DNA from: JBEIFW01 sp044370695
GTDB taxonomy: Bacteria > Actinomycetota > Acidimicrobiia > Acidimicrobiales > Ilumatobacteraceae
Reading direction: 5' to 3'
DNA: 25,441 bases
NCBI GenBank assembly: GCA_044370695.1
Contig: JBILVB010000036.1
Span: 1-25,441 of the forward strand
Each line of letters begins with the position of its first letter. Position 1 is the first letter of the stretch. This document shows positions 16,955 through 23,715 of the stretch, piece after piece. A model generated the notes under the pieces. That model saw only the letters and a list, made by a program, of their open reading frames with translations. It searched no databases and was not told where the DNA came from. A program made the translations under genes and the position numbers.

Positions 16955-17926
16955 ATGTCGCTGCCCAGCTATGCCGAACTGCCGGACCGCAACGGGGTCA
17001 AAGCGGCGTGGGACGTCTGGCCCGCCCCGGACTATTTCGGGTGCCTGAATCTGTTGACCCCCGAGCGGGTGGTCGCCGCCGCCGGCCTGGTGCGGCGCGG
17101 TGCGGTGTTCGCGCTCAACTGGTCGATGCGCCTCCCCGATCCGCCGCTGTTCGGCCGGGCGTCGTTCGACCACGAGGTCACCGGCCCGCCGGGCGGCACC
17201 AGCCACGACGACGTGCTCCACGGCTGGAACACCCAGTCCTCGAGCCAGTGGGACGGGTTCCGCCACATCCGCAACGAGCCCAACGGGCACTTCGGCGGGG
17301 TGCCGGACGAGGAGCATGCGATCGCTCACTGGGCCGAGCGTGGCATCGCGGGCCGGGCGGTGCTCTGCGACGTCGGCCGGTGGCGGGCCTCGGTCGGTCG
17401 GCCGCTCGCGTACGACCGGCCCGACCCGATCGAGCCGAGCGATCTCACCGACGCGCTCGCCGCCCAGGGCACCGCGTTGGCCGAGGGCGACATCCTGCTG
17501 GTGCGCACCGGCTGGGTCGGCTGGTACGAGGCGCAGTCGGCCGAGGCCCGTGCTCGGCTGGCCGACGGTGCCGGGTTCGCTGCGCCCGGCCTGCGTCCGG
17601 GTCTTCCGACGGCCGAATTCCTGTGGGATCTGCACATCGCCGCGCTCGGCTTCGACAACCCGGCGGTCGAGGTGTGGCCGCCCGGTGCCCTCAGTACCCC
17701 GGTCGAGCTGGCCGAGGTCCGGTCCGATCGCTCCCGCCTCCACGAGATCTTCACCCACACGGTCCTGCTCCCGATGCTGGGCCTGCCGCTCGGGGAGCTG
17801 TGGGATCTCGAGGCGCTCGCCGCCGATTGCGCCGCCGACGGGCGGTACGAGTGTTTCTTCACCTCGGCCCCCATCAACCTCCCGCAGGGGGTGGCCAGCC
17901 CGCCCAACGCGCTGGCCATCAAGTAA
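16955..17926 (+). CDS. Cyclase-family (kynurenine-formamidase-like) hydrolase
   Basis: 323 aa, ATG at 16955. The fold markers of the cyclase/KynB family (PF04199-type) are present: AERGIAGRAVLCDVGRW, LAEGDILLVRTGW, EIFTHTVLLPMLGLPLGELWDLEAL and a C-terminal APINLPQGVASPPNALAIK. The family metal motif HxGTHxDxPxH is altered to QSSSQWDGFRH (94-104), keeping Asp100 and His104 but not the first two His. This variant occurs in a recognised actinobacterial branch with QWD in place of THxD, of unknown substrate. It probably hydrolyses an amide or lactone-like bond. The HAD gene follows after 6 nt. Confidence 0.85.
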   Translation: MSLPSYAELPDRNGVKAAWDVWPAPDYFGCLNLLTPERVVAAAGLVRRGAVFALNWSMRLPDPPLFGRASFDHEVTGPPGGTSHDDVLHGWNTQSSSQWDGFRHIRNEPNGHFGGVPDEEHAIAHWAERGIAGRAVLCDVGRWRASVGRPLAYDRPDPIEPSDLTDALAAQGTALAEGDILLVRTGWVGWYEAQSAEARARLADGAGFAAPGLRPGLPTAEFLWDLHIAALGFDNPAVEVWPPGALSTPVELAEVRSDRSRLHEIFTHTVLLPMLGLPLGELWDLEALAADCAADGRYECFFTSAPINLPQGVASPPNALAIK

Positions 17927-17932
17927 TCAGCC

Positions 17933-18733
17933 GTGCGACTGGTCGCGCTGGACGTCGACGGCACCATCCTCGACCACCGGGGGGTGGTGTCGCCCCGCGT
18001 CGTCGCTGCGCTCGGCCGAGCGGTTGCGGCCGGCGCCGTCGTGACGTTGTCGACCGGTCGGCCGCCCGTTGCCCTCGACGGCGTCGTGCCCCTGCTCGGC
18101 GGACATGCGTCCTACGCGGTGTGCGGCAACGGGGTATCGATCCACACGCTGCAGGACGGCTGGCCCCTGCTGTACCGGGCGTCGTATCCCCGCTCGATCG
18201 CCGATGCCGTGATCCGTCAGGTCCGCGACGCGTTCCCCGGGGTCGGATGGGCGATGACCACCGAGGCCGGGTTCGGTTTCGAGCGGGGCTTCTCGGCGCT
18301 GGTGCCCGATCCGCCGCCCGAGCGACACCGACTCGACGACGTGCTCGACCTGCCCGGCACGGTCGTCCACGGGATGTACGCCTTCGGCCCGGGCCGCGAC
18401 GTCCGGGCGCTCACCGGCGCGATCGGCGCGCTGCTCCCCGGTGGCCTCGAGGCGGTGTACGCCGGGCTGCCGCTCGTCGACGTGGTCCGGGCGGGCACCG
18501 ACAAGTCGTCGGGCCTCGCCTGGCTCTGCGAGCACCTCGGTTGTGACGCTGCGGACGTGATCGCGTTCGGGGACAACGTGAACGACCACGGCATGCTCCG
18601 GTGGGCGGGCCTCGGCGTGGCGATGGGCAACGCCGATGCGGCGACCCGGGCGCTCGCTGACGAGGTCGCACCACCGATCGAAGCCGACGGGGTGGCCGTC
18701 GTGCTCGAGCGCATCTTCGGAGGAACCGCGTGA
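17933..18733 (+). CDS. HAD-superfamily phosphatase, Cof/IIB type
   Basis: 266 aa from the GTG at 17933. Motif I is ALDVDGTILD with nucleophile Asp7 and acid Asp9, motif II is TLSTGRPP, the motif III lysine is in AGTDKSSGLAWL, and motif IV is VIAFGDNVNDHGML. A large cap domain sits between motifs II and III, as in Cof-type sugar or cofactor phosphate phosphatases. The substrate is unknown. It sits between the cyclase gene (6 nt) and the MetY-like gene (GTGA overlap, with GGAGGA in the last codons as ribosome site), so it belongs to the same transcript. Confidence 0.9.
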   Translation: MRLVALDVDGTILDHRGVVSPRVVAALGRAVAAGAVVTLSTGRPPVALDGVVPLLGGHASYAVCGNGVSIHTLQDGWPLLYRASYPRSIADAVIRQVRDAFPGVGWAMTTEAGFGFERGFSALVPDPPPERHRLDDVLDLPGTVVHGMYAFGPGRDVRALTGAIGALLPGGLEAVYAGLPLVDVVRAGTDKSSGLAWLCEHLGCDAADVIAFGDNVNDHGMLRWAGLGVAMGNADAATRALADEVAPPIEADGVAVVLERIFGGTA

Positions 18734-20022
18734 GCACCGATCGACCCTGGGGATTCCGCACCCGGGCCGTGCACGCCGGCGGGCGACCCGACTCGGCCAC
18801 CGGGGCCCGGGCCGTGCCCGTCTACCAGTCGACGAGCTTCGTGTTCGAGGACACCGCGGATGCCGCCGACCTGTTCGCGCTGCAGAAGTACGGACTCATC
18901 TACTCCCGTTTGGCGAACCCGACGGTGTCGGCGTTCGAGGAGCGCATGGCCAGCCTCGACGGCGGTCTCGGTGCCGTGGCGACGGCCAGCGGGCAGTCGG
19001 CGGAGTGGTGCACGATCGCCGCGCTCGCCGGCGCCGGCGACCACCTCGTCGCCGGCAGCGCGCTCTACGGCGGCACGGTCACCCTGCTCGACGTGTCGTC
19101 TCGCCGGTTGGGCATCGACACGACCTTCGTGCCGTCGGACCGACCCGACGCGTTCGCCGCCGCCATCCGCCCCGAGACCAAGGCGCTGTACGTCGAGGCG
19201 ATCGCCAACCCGTCGGGGATCGTCGCCGACCTCGCCGCGCTCGCCGACGTCGCCCACGCCCACGGCCTGCCGCTCGTCGTCGACGCCACGATGGCGACCC
19301 CAGCGCTGTGCCGGCCGATCGAGTGGGGGGCCGACATCGTCGTGCACTCGGCCACCAAGTTCATCGGCGGTCATGGCACCTCGCTCGGCGGTGTGGTGGT
19401 CGAATCGGGCCGGTTCGACTGGTCCTCGGGCCGGTTCCCGGCGATGACGACCCCGGTGGCGAGCTACGGCGGGCTCACGTGGTGGGGGAACTTCGGCGAG
19501 TACGGCTGGCTCACCCGGGTGCGGGCCGAGCAGCTGCGCGACTTCGGTCCGGCCCTCAGCCCGTTCAACGCCTTCCTGCTGTTGCAGGGGCTCGAGACGC
19601 TGCCGTTGCGTATGGCCGCGCACGTCGCCAACGCCCGGGCCGTTGCGTCGTTCCTGGCCGAGCACCCGGCCGTGGCGTGGGTCCGCTGGGCCGGCCTGCC
19701 CGGCGACCCGTTCCACGGGCTCGGCCGGCGGTACTTCCCCGACGGGCCCGGCGCCGTGTTCGCATTCGGGGTCAAGGGTGGCCGGGCGGCGGGCCGGCGG
19801 TTCATCGAGTCGGTCGAGTTGTGCAGCCACCTGGCCAACATCGGCGACTGTCGCACGCTCGTCATCCACCCGGCCTCCACCACCCACCAGCAGCTCTCCG
19901 ACGATGCGCTTGCGGCGGCCGGGGTGGGCGCGGACCTGGTGCGGATCTCGGTCGGTCTCGAGGACCCCGAGGACCTGTGCTGGGATCTCGATCAGGCACT
20001 GCACGCAACGCAGGAGGGGTGA
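18730..20022 (+). CDS. Cys/Met-metabolism PLP enzyme, O-acetylhomoserine sulfhydrylase-like
   Basis: 430 aa from the GTG at 18730. PLP-binding features of the gamma family: Tyr58/Arg60 in LIYSRLANPT, SGQSAE in place of the usual SGMAA loop, Asp185 in VVDATMATP (usual DNTFATP), and Schiff-base Lys210 in HSATKFIGGHGTSLGG. Length and the long mid-section (PVASYGGLTWWGNFGEYGWL) fit O-acetylhomoserine sulfhydrylases (MetY), which make homocysteine or methionine from O-acetylhomoserine plus sulfide or methanethiol, better than cystathionine synthases or lyases. Exact substrate is unproved. The stop shares one base with the next ATG. Confidence 0.87.
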   Translation: MSTDRPWGFRTRAVHAGGRPDSATGARAVPVYQSTSFVFEDTADAADLFALQKYGLIYSRLANPTVSAFEERMASLDGGLGAVATASGQSAEWCTIAALAGAGDHLVAGSALYGGTVTLLDVSSRRLGIDTTFVPSDRPDAFAAAIRPETKALYVEAIANPSGIVADLAALADVAHAHGLPLVVDATMATPALCRPIEWGADIVVHSATKFIGGHGTSLGGVVVESGRFDWSSGRFPAMTTPVASYGGLTWWGNFGEYGWLTRVRAEQLRDFGPALSPFNAFLLLQGLETLPLRMAAHVANARAVASFLAEHPAVAWVRWAGLPGDPFHGLGRRYFPDGPGAVFAFGVKGGRAAGRRFIESVELCSHLANIGDCRTLVIHPASTTHQQLSDDALAAAGVGADLVRISVGLEDPEDLCWDLDQALHATQEG

Positions 20023-20498
20023 TGACCTGGCACGCGCCGTCCATCCGGGAGACCAAGTCGCTGCTCGACCGGTCCCGCACCGTCGCCATCGTCGGCGCCT
20101 CGGCCGATCCCAGCCGGTCGAGCTACTTCGTCGCCACCTACCTGCTGTCGTCGTCGACCGACTACGAGGTGTTCCTCGTCAACCCCAAGGGCGGCGAGAT
20201 CCTCGGCCGGCCGGTGTACCGCAGCCTGGCCGATCTGCCCGTCGTGCCCGACATCGTCGACGTGTTCCGCCGGGCCGAGGACCTCGGTGCCGTCGCCGAC
20301 GAGGTGCTGCCCCTGGGCGCCCCGGTGCTGTGGTTCCAGCTCGGCCTGCGCGACGACGCCGTCGCCGAGCGGGCCGAGGCGGCCGGGATGCGTGTCGTGC
20401 AGGACCGGTGTCTCAAGATCGAGCACGCCCGGTGGGCCGGTGGGCTGCACCTCGCCGGGTTCGACACCGGGGTGGTGTCGTCCCGGCGCACCCGCTGA
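20022..20498 (+). CDS. CoA-binding (YccU-like) Rossmann protein
   Basis: 158 aa; ATG at 20022 (TGATG overlap), with CAGGAGGGG as a strong ribosome site. CoA-binding domain features include TVAIVGASADPSRSSYFVATYL, a nucleotide-binding glycine turn, then VFLVNPKGGEILGRPVYRSLADLP and VLWFQLGLRDDAVAERAEAAGMRVVQDRCLKIEH. Homologues are small cytosolic proteins often encoded beside MetY-type sulfhydrylases. Their function is not firmly established; a regulatory or persulfide-related role has been suggested. Last gene of this rightward group; its stop is 2 nt from the convergent VOC gene. Confidence 0.88.
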   Translation: MTWHAPSIRETKSLLDRSRTVAIVGASADPSRSSYFVATYLLSSSTDYEVFLVNPKGGEILGRPVYRSLADLPVVPDIVDVFRRAEDLGAVADEVLPLGAPVLWFQLGLRDDAVAERAEAAGMRVVQDRCLKIEHARWAGGLHLAGFDTGVVSSRRTR

Positions 20499-20500
20499 AC

Positions 20501-21028
20501 TCAGCCCAGGATCCGCACCGGGTCGCTGCCGTCCCAACCGTCGGCCGCGGCGGCGACCATGGCGTAGAAGCCGATCAGGCCGGGGGAGGTCTGGTAGAGC
20601 TCGAGCATGTAGCCGAGCTGGGGCCGGGCGTCGTGGAACACGAACCGGGTGGTGCCGGCCATCGCAGACTGTGCCTGCTCGATGCCGGCGGCCTCGAGTG
20701 CCGCCTCGGCCGCAGCCAGGTCGTCGACGATGTGGGCCACGTGGTGCAGCCCGGTCTGCCCCGGCTGGTACATGTCGCGCACCGCCGACGGAGCGTCGTC
20801 GTGCTGCTGGACGAGCTCCACCATCATCGAGCCCCACTGCCCGTACGCCGAGGTGTGGTCGAAGTGTCCGGGGCGACCGCGCACGACCACGTCGCTCACC
20901 GGGATGTGGCGGCGCACGAAGAACGGGCCGGCGCCGAACCGGGCGGCCCACTCGGCAGCGGCGGCATCGGCGTCGTCGACGCAGTAGGCGAGCTGGCGAG
21001 GTGGACCGAGTGGGATGGGCAGGGTCAC
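20501..21028 (-). CDS. VOC/glyoxalase-superfamily protein
   Basis: 175 aa from the GTG at 21028, chosen for the GGAGGA ribosome site six nt upstream and the 4-nt overlap with the aldolase stop. Two betaalphabetabetabeta modules are seen: QLAYCVDDADAAAAEWAARFGAGPF with MMVELVQ, and GLHHVAHIVDDLAAAEAALEAAGI with YMLELYQ. Two Glu and one or two His ligands are present. The first-module position usually held by His is Gln in QLAYCV, which resembles the epimerase/glyoxalase-4 branch and not true glyoxalase I. Substrate unknown. Cotranscribed with the class II aldolase. Confidence 0.82.
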   Translation of the reverse strand: MTLPIPLGPPRQLAYCVDDADAAAAEWAARFGAGPFFVRRHIPVSDVVVRGRPGHFDHTSAYGQWGSMMVELVQQHDDAPSAVRDMYQPGQTGLHHVAHIVDDLAAAEAALEAAGIEQAQSAMAGTTRFVFHDARPQLGYMLELYQTSPGLIGFYAMVAAAADGWDGSDPVRILG

Positions 21029-21705
21029 GTCGGGTCCTCCCGGGCGATGGTGACGCCGTAGTTCGTACCGATGGCCTCCTGCCACCGGCGTTCCAACACG
21101 TGCTCACCGCCGAGCAGCCGGGCGATCGCGGTGACCTCGGCGATCCACTCGACCTGCGCGGCCACGAGCCAGGCTGCGCCGGCGGTCTCGGCCCAGGCGA
21201 CCACGCCGTGGTTGGCGAGGAGTACGGCTCTGCTGCCGGGCTGGCGGGCGAAGGCCTCGGCGGCGGCGTCGCCCATCTCGGGTGAACCGGGCGGTGCGTA
21301 CCGGGTGACGAGCACCCGCTCGGCCCGGGTGCCCATCGACTCGTTCATCACGAACGGCAGGTCGAGCCGGGCCACGGCGAATGCGGCCGCCCACTTCGAG
21401 TGGGTGTGGACGATCGCACCGATCTCGGGCCGTGACCGCAGCAGCCCGAGATGGAGTGGCAACTCGCTCGTCGGGGCCCGCCGGCCGTCGATGACGGCGC
21501 CGCCGGCGAGCTCGACGAGGGGGTGGTCGTCGGGGCTCAGCTCCTCGTAGACCACGCCTCCGGCCGACACCACGGCATGGTCGTCGCCGACCCGGATGCT
21601 CACGTTGCCGGCCGAACCCACCACGAGCCCGTGGCCCACGAGCCGCAGGCAGGTGCGCTGCACGTCGGCCCGTGCCGCAGCGACGGCATGGTCGAACGGT
21701 CGCAC
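21025..21705 (-). CDS. Class II aldolase/adducin family protein (FucA-like)
   Basis: 226 aa from the GTG at 21705. Family features: SAGNVSIRVG (31-40), Glu81 in PTSELPLHLG (the place of the FucA catalytic Glu), zinc ligands His100/His102 in VHTHSKWAAA and His166 in LLANHGVVAW. The family covers sugar-phosphate aldolases (FucA, AraD-type epimerases) and methylthioribulose-phosphate dehydratase (MtnB). The Glu in TSE favours aldolase over MtnB chemistry, by recollection of those families. mtnA lies 960 bp away on the divergent strand, so methylthioribulose-1-phosphate is an attractive substrate. No Shine-Dalgarno precedes the GTG; TACGAT sits 7 nt upstream. Confidence 0.85.
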   Translation of the reverse strand: MRPFDHAVAAARADVQRTCLRLVGHGLVVGSAGNVSIRVGDDHAVVSAGGVVYEELSPDDHPLVELAGGAVIDGRRAPTSELPLHLGLLRSRPEIGAIVHTHSKWAAAFAVARLDLPFVMNESMGTRAERVLVTRYAPPGSPEMGDAAAEAFARQPGSRAVLLANHGVVAWAETAGAAWLVAAQVEWIAEVTAIARLLGGEHVLERRWQEAIGTNYGVTIAREDPT

Positions 21706-21730
21706 GAGCCCGATCGTAGGCTCGGCACCG
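21706..21730. promoter_or_regulatory. 25-bp divergent region with overlapping -10 elements
   Basis: The aldolase GTG (21705, minus) and the MDR enzyme ATG (21731, plus) are 25 bp apart. TACGAT on the minus strand (plus 21713-21718) is 7 nt before the GTG; TAGGCT on the plus strand (21717-21722) is 8 nt before the ATG. The two hexamers share two bases, so both promoters cannot be open at once. Neither gene has a ribosome site, which fits leaderless mRNAs. Confidence 0.45.
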
Positions 21731-22669
21731 ATGCGAGCCGTCCGACAACACGCCCACGGAGCCCCGTTCGTCGTCGAGGAGGTGGCGGCGCCGGAGCCGG
21801 GCCCGAAGGAGGCGGTCGTGACCGTGACCGCTGCGGCGGTCAACCCCCTCGACGTGTGGATCTCCAGGGGTACGGTCGCCGCCGCCGGACCGTTGCCGCG
21901 CACCGCCGGGTGCGAGGGTGCGGGCCGCCTCCCCGACGGCCGGCGCGTCGCGTTCCGGGGCGGTGGCCTCGGCCTCGTGCGCGACGGCGCGTGGGCCGAG
22001 CAGGTGGCCGTCCCGTTGGTGCATTGCGTCGACATCCCCGACGGGGTCGACGACGTGGTCGCCACCTCGCTCGGCATCGCCGGGATCACGGCGCTCGACG
22101 CCCTCGATCTCGGCCGGGTCGAGCAGGGCACGACCGTGCTGGTGCTCGGGGCGTCGGGCGGCGTGGGCGACCTCGCCTGCCAGTTGGCCCGTGCCCGGGG
22201 TGCCACCGTGGTCGCCCAGACCGGCACCGAGGCGCGGGTTTCCCGGCTCGGCACGGTCGCCGACCACGTGGTGGTGGCCGACGACGTCGGCCTGGTCGAC
22301 TCGGTCCGAGGAGCGGTCCCCGACGGCGTGGACGTCGTGCTCGACGGCTTGTCCGGCGGCTACACGGGCACGTCGGTGGAACTGCTCAAACCGTTCGGCC
22401 GCGTCGTCGTCTACGGGGCTTCGGCCGGGCCGACGATCTCGTTGGCGTCGCAACCGTTCTACCGGCGGAACGCCTCGGTGATCGGGTACTCCGGCTTGGC
22501 CCACGGCCCGGGCGAGGTGGCGTGGCGCTTCGCTGTCCTTCTGGCCGAGGCGGCCGCCGGTCGGCTCGAGGTGGCGATCGCCGATCGACTGGGTCTCGAG
22601 GACGCGAACGAGGCCGTGGCCCGGCTGGTCGAACGCCGGGCCGCCGGCAAGCTGGTGCTGGTCCCGTGA
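21731..22669 (+). CDS. Zinc-free MDR oxidoreductase (quinone-oxidoreductase-like)
   Basis: 312 aa, ATG at 21731. GroES-like N-terminal domain with AAAVNPLDVWISRG and TAGCEGAGRL, then a Rossmann domain with TTVLVLGASGGVGDLACQLAR (134-154). No catalytic or structural zinc cysteine set is visible. This fits NADPH:quinone reductase/enoyl or aldehyde reductase relatives. The central part is shorter than usual (312 versus about 325 residues). Its stop overlaps the mtnA GTG (GTGA), so the two are coupled. A role as reductase for an aldehyde in the same pathway as MtnA is possible but not shown. Confidence 0.87.
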   Translation: MRAVRQHAHGAPFVVEEVAAPEPGPKEAVVTVTAAAVNPLDVWISRGTVAAAGPLPRTAGCEGAGRLPDGRRVAFRGGGLGLVRDGAWAEQVAVPLVHCVDIPDGVDDVVATSLGIAGITALDALDLGRVEQGTTVLVLGASGGVGDLACQLARARGATVVAQTGTEARVSRLGTVADHVVVADDVGLVDSVRGAVPDGVDVVLDGLSGGYTGTSVELLKPFGRVVVYGASAGPTISLASQPFYRRNASVIGYSGLAHGPGEVAWRFAVLLAEAAAGRLEVAIADRLGLEDANEAVARLVERRAAGKLVLVP

Positions 22670-23667
22670 GCCTGCCCCGCACGGTCGACTGGGACGGACA
22701 CGCCGTCGTCATCGTCGAGCAGACCCTGCTGCCGCACCGGCTCGAGCGGGTCCGCCTCACGAGCGTCGAGGCCGTCGTCGACGCCATCGCGCGCCTCGCC
22801 GTGCGGGGCGCGCCGGCGATCGGGGTGACCGGTGCGCTCGGTGTGGCGTTGGCCGCCCGACTCGATCCGGCGCCGGCGTCGATCACGGCGGCGGCCGAGG
22901 CGATCGCCACCGCCCGGCCGACGGCGGTCAACCTGCGCTGGGCGGTCGAGCGCACCCTGCGGCGCCTCGCCGACGGCCCCGGCGGGCTGCTCGACGAAGC
23001 GCTCGCCATCCTTGCGGAGGACGCCGCCACGTGCCGAGCGCTCGGCGAGCGGGGCGCCGACTTCGTGGTCGAGCGATGCGGGGCCAAGCCGCTCCGGGTG
23101 CAGACGCACTGCAATGCCGGCGCGCTCGCGACGGTGGAATGGGGTACGGCGCTGGGGATCGTGCGCTCGTTGTACGCCCGCGGCCTGATCGCGGAGGTGC
23201 TCGTCGACGAGACCCGGCCGCTGTTGCAGGGCGCTCGGATCACCGCGTTCGAACTGCAGGCCGACGGCATCCCGTACCGGATACAGGCTGACGGCGCCGG
23301 CCCGTCGGCGATCGCCCGAGGCCGGGTGGACGTGGTGATCGTCGGGGCGGACCGGGTGGCGGCCAACGGCGACACCGCGAACAAGCTCGGGACGTTCCCG
23401 CTCGCCCTCGCAGCGGCGCGAGCCGGGGTGCCGTTCGTGGTGGCGGCGCCGGAGTCGACCCTCGACCCGGCCACGCCGGACGGGGCCCACATCGAGATCG
23501 AGGAGCGGGCCGAACGCGAGGTGCTCGAACTCGCCGGCGTGCCCATCGCCCCGCCTGGGGCCAGGGCGTGGAACCCGGCCTTCGACGTGACGCCGCACGA
23601 CCTGGTGACGGCGATCGCCACCGAGCGACGAATCTGGTGTCCGGGTGGGGTTCCGGGCAAAGGTTGA
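22666..23667 (+). CDS. mtnA: S-methyl-5-thioribose-1-phosphate isomerase
   Basis: 333 aa from the GTG at 22666. Converts methylthioribose-1-phosphate to methylthioribulose-1-phosphate in salvage of 5'-methylthioadenosine. Motifs: VRGAPAIGVTGALG (47-60), AVNLRWAVERT (88-98), catalytic Cys149 in VQTHCNAGALAT, DETRPLLQGARITAFEL (181-197), catalytic Asp229 in VIVGADRVAANGDTANKLGT, and IEIEERAEREV. MtnA and the eIF2B-like branch are related, but the Cys/Asp pair and the DETRPLLQG stretch identify MtnA. It overlaps the MDR gene upstream; clpB starts 48 nt later. Confidence 0.94.
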   Translation: MSLPRTVDWDGHAVVIVEQTLLPHRLERVRLTSVEAVVDAIARLAVRGAPAIGVTGALGVALAARLDPAPASITAAAEAIATARPTAVNLRWAVERTLRRLADGPGGLLDEALAILAEDAATCRALGERGADFVVERCGAKPLRVQTHCNAGALATVEWGTALGIVRSLYARGLIAEVLVDETRPLLQGARITAFELQADGIPYRIQADGAGPSAIARGRVDVVIVGADRVAANGDTANKLGTFPLALAAARAGVPFVVAAPESTLDPATPDGAHIEIEERAEREVLELAGVPIAPPGARAWNPAFDVTPHDLVTAIATERRIWCPGGVPGKG

Positions 23668-23683
23668 TAGCGTTGTTGTCAAC
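23663..23683. promoter_or_regulatory. Short inverted repeat upstream of clpB
   Basis: GTTGA (23663-23667) and TCAAC (23679-23683) form an inverted repeat with an 11-nt spacer. The outer flanks also nearly match (AAAG left, CTTT right, offset by one G). It overlaps the end of mtnA and ends 32 nt before the clpB ATG. TAGCGT (23668-23673) and TAGCGA (23691-23696) are -10-like. No CIRCE or HAIR heat-shock operator is seen. It could be an operator or chance. Confidence 0.25.
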
Positions 23684-23715
23684 TTTCCTGTAGCGATCAC
23701 TGCGAGGTGGCGGCC

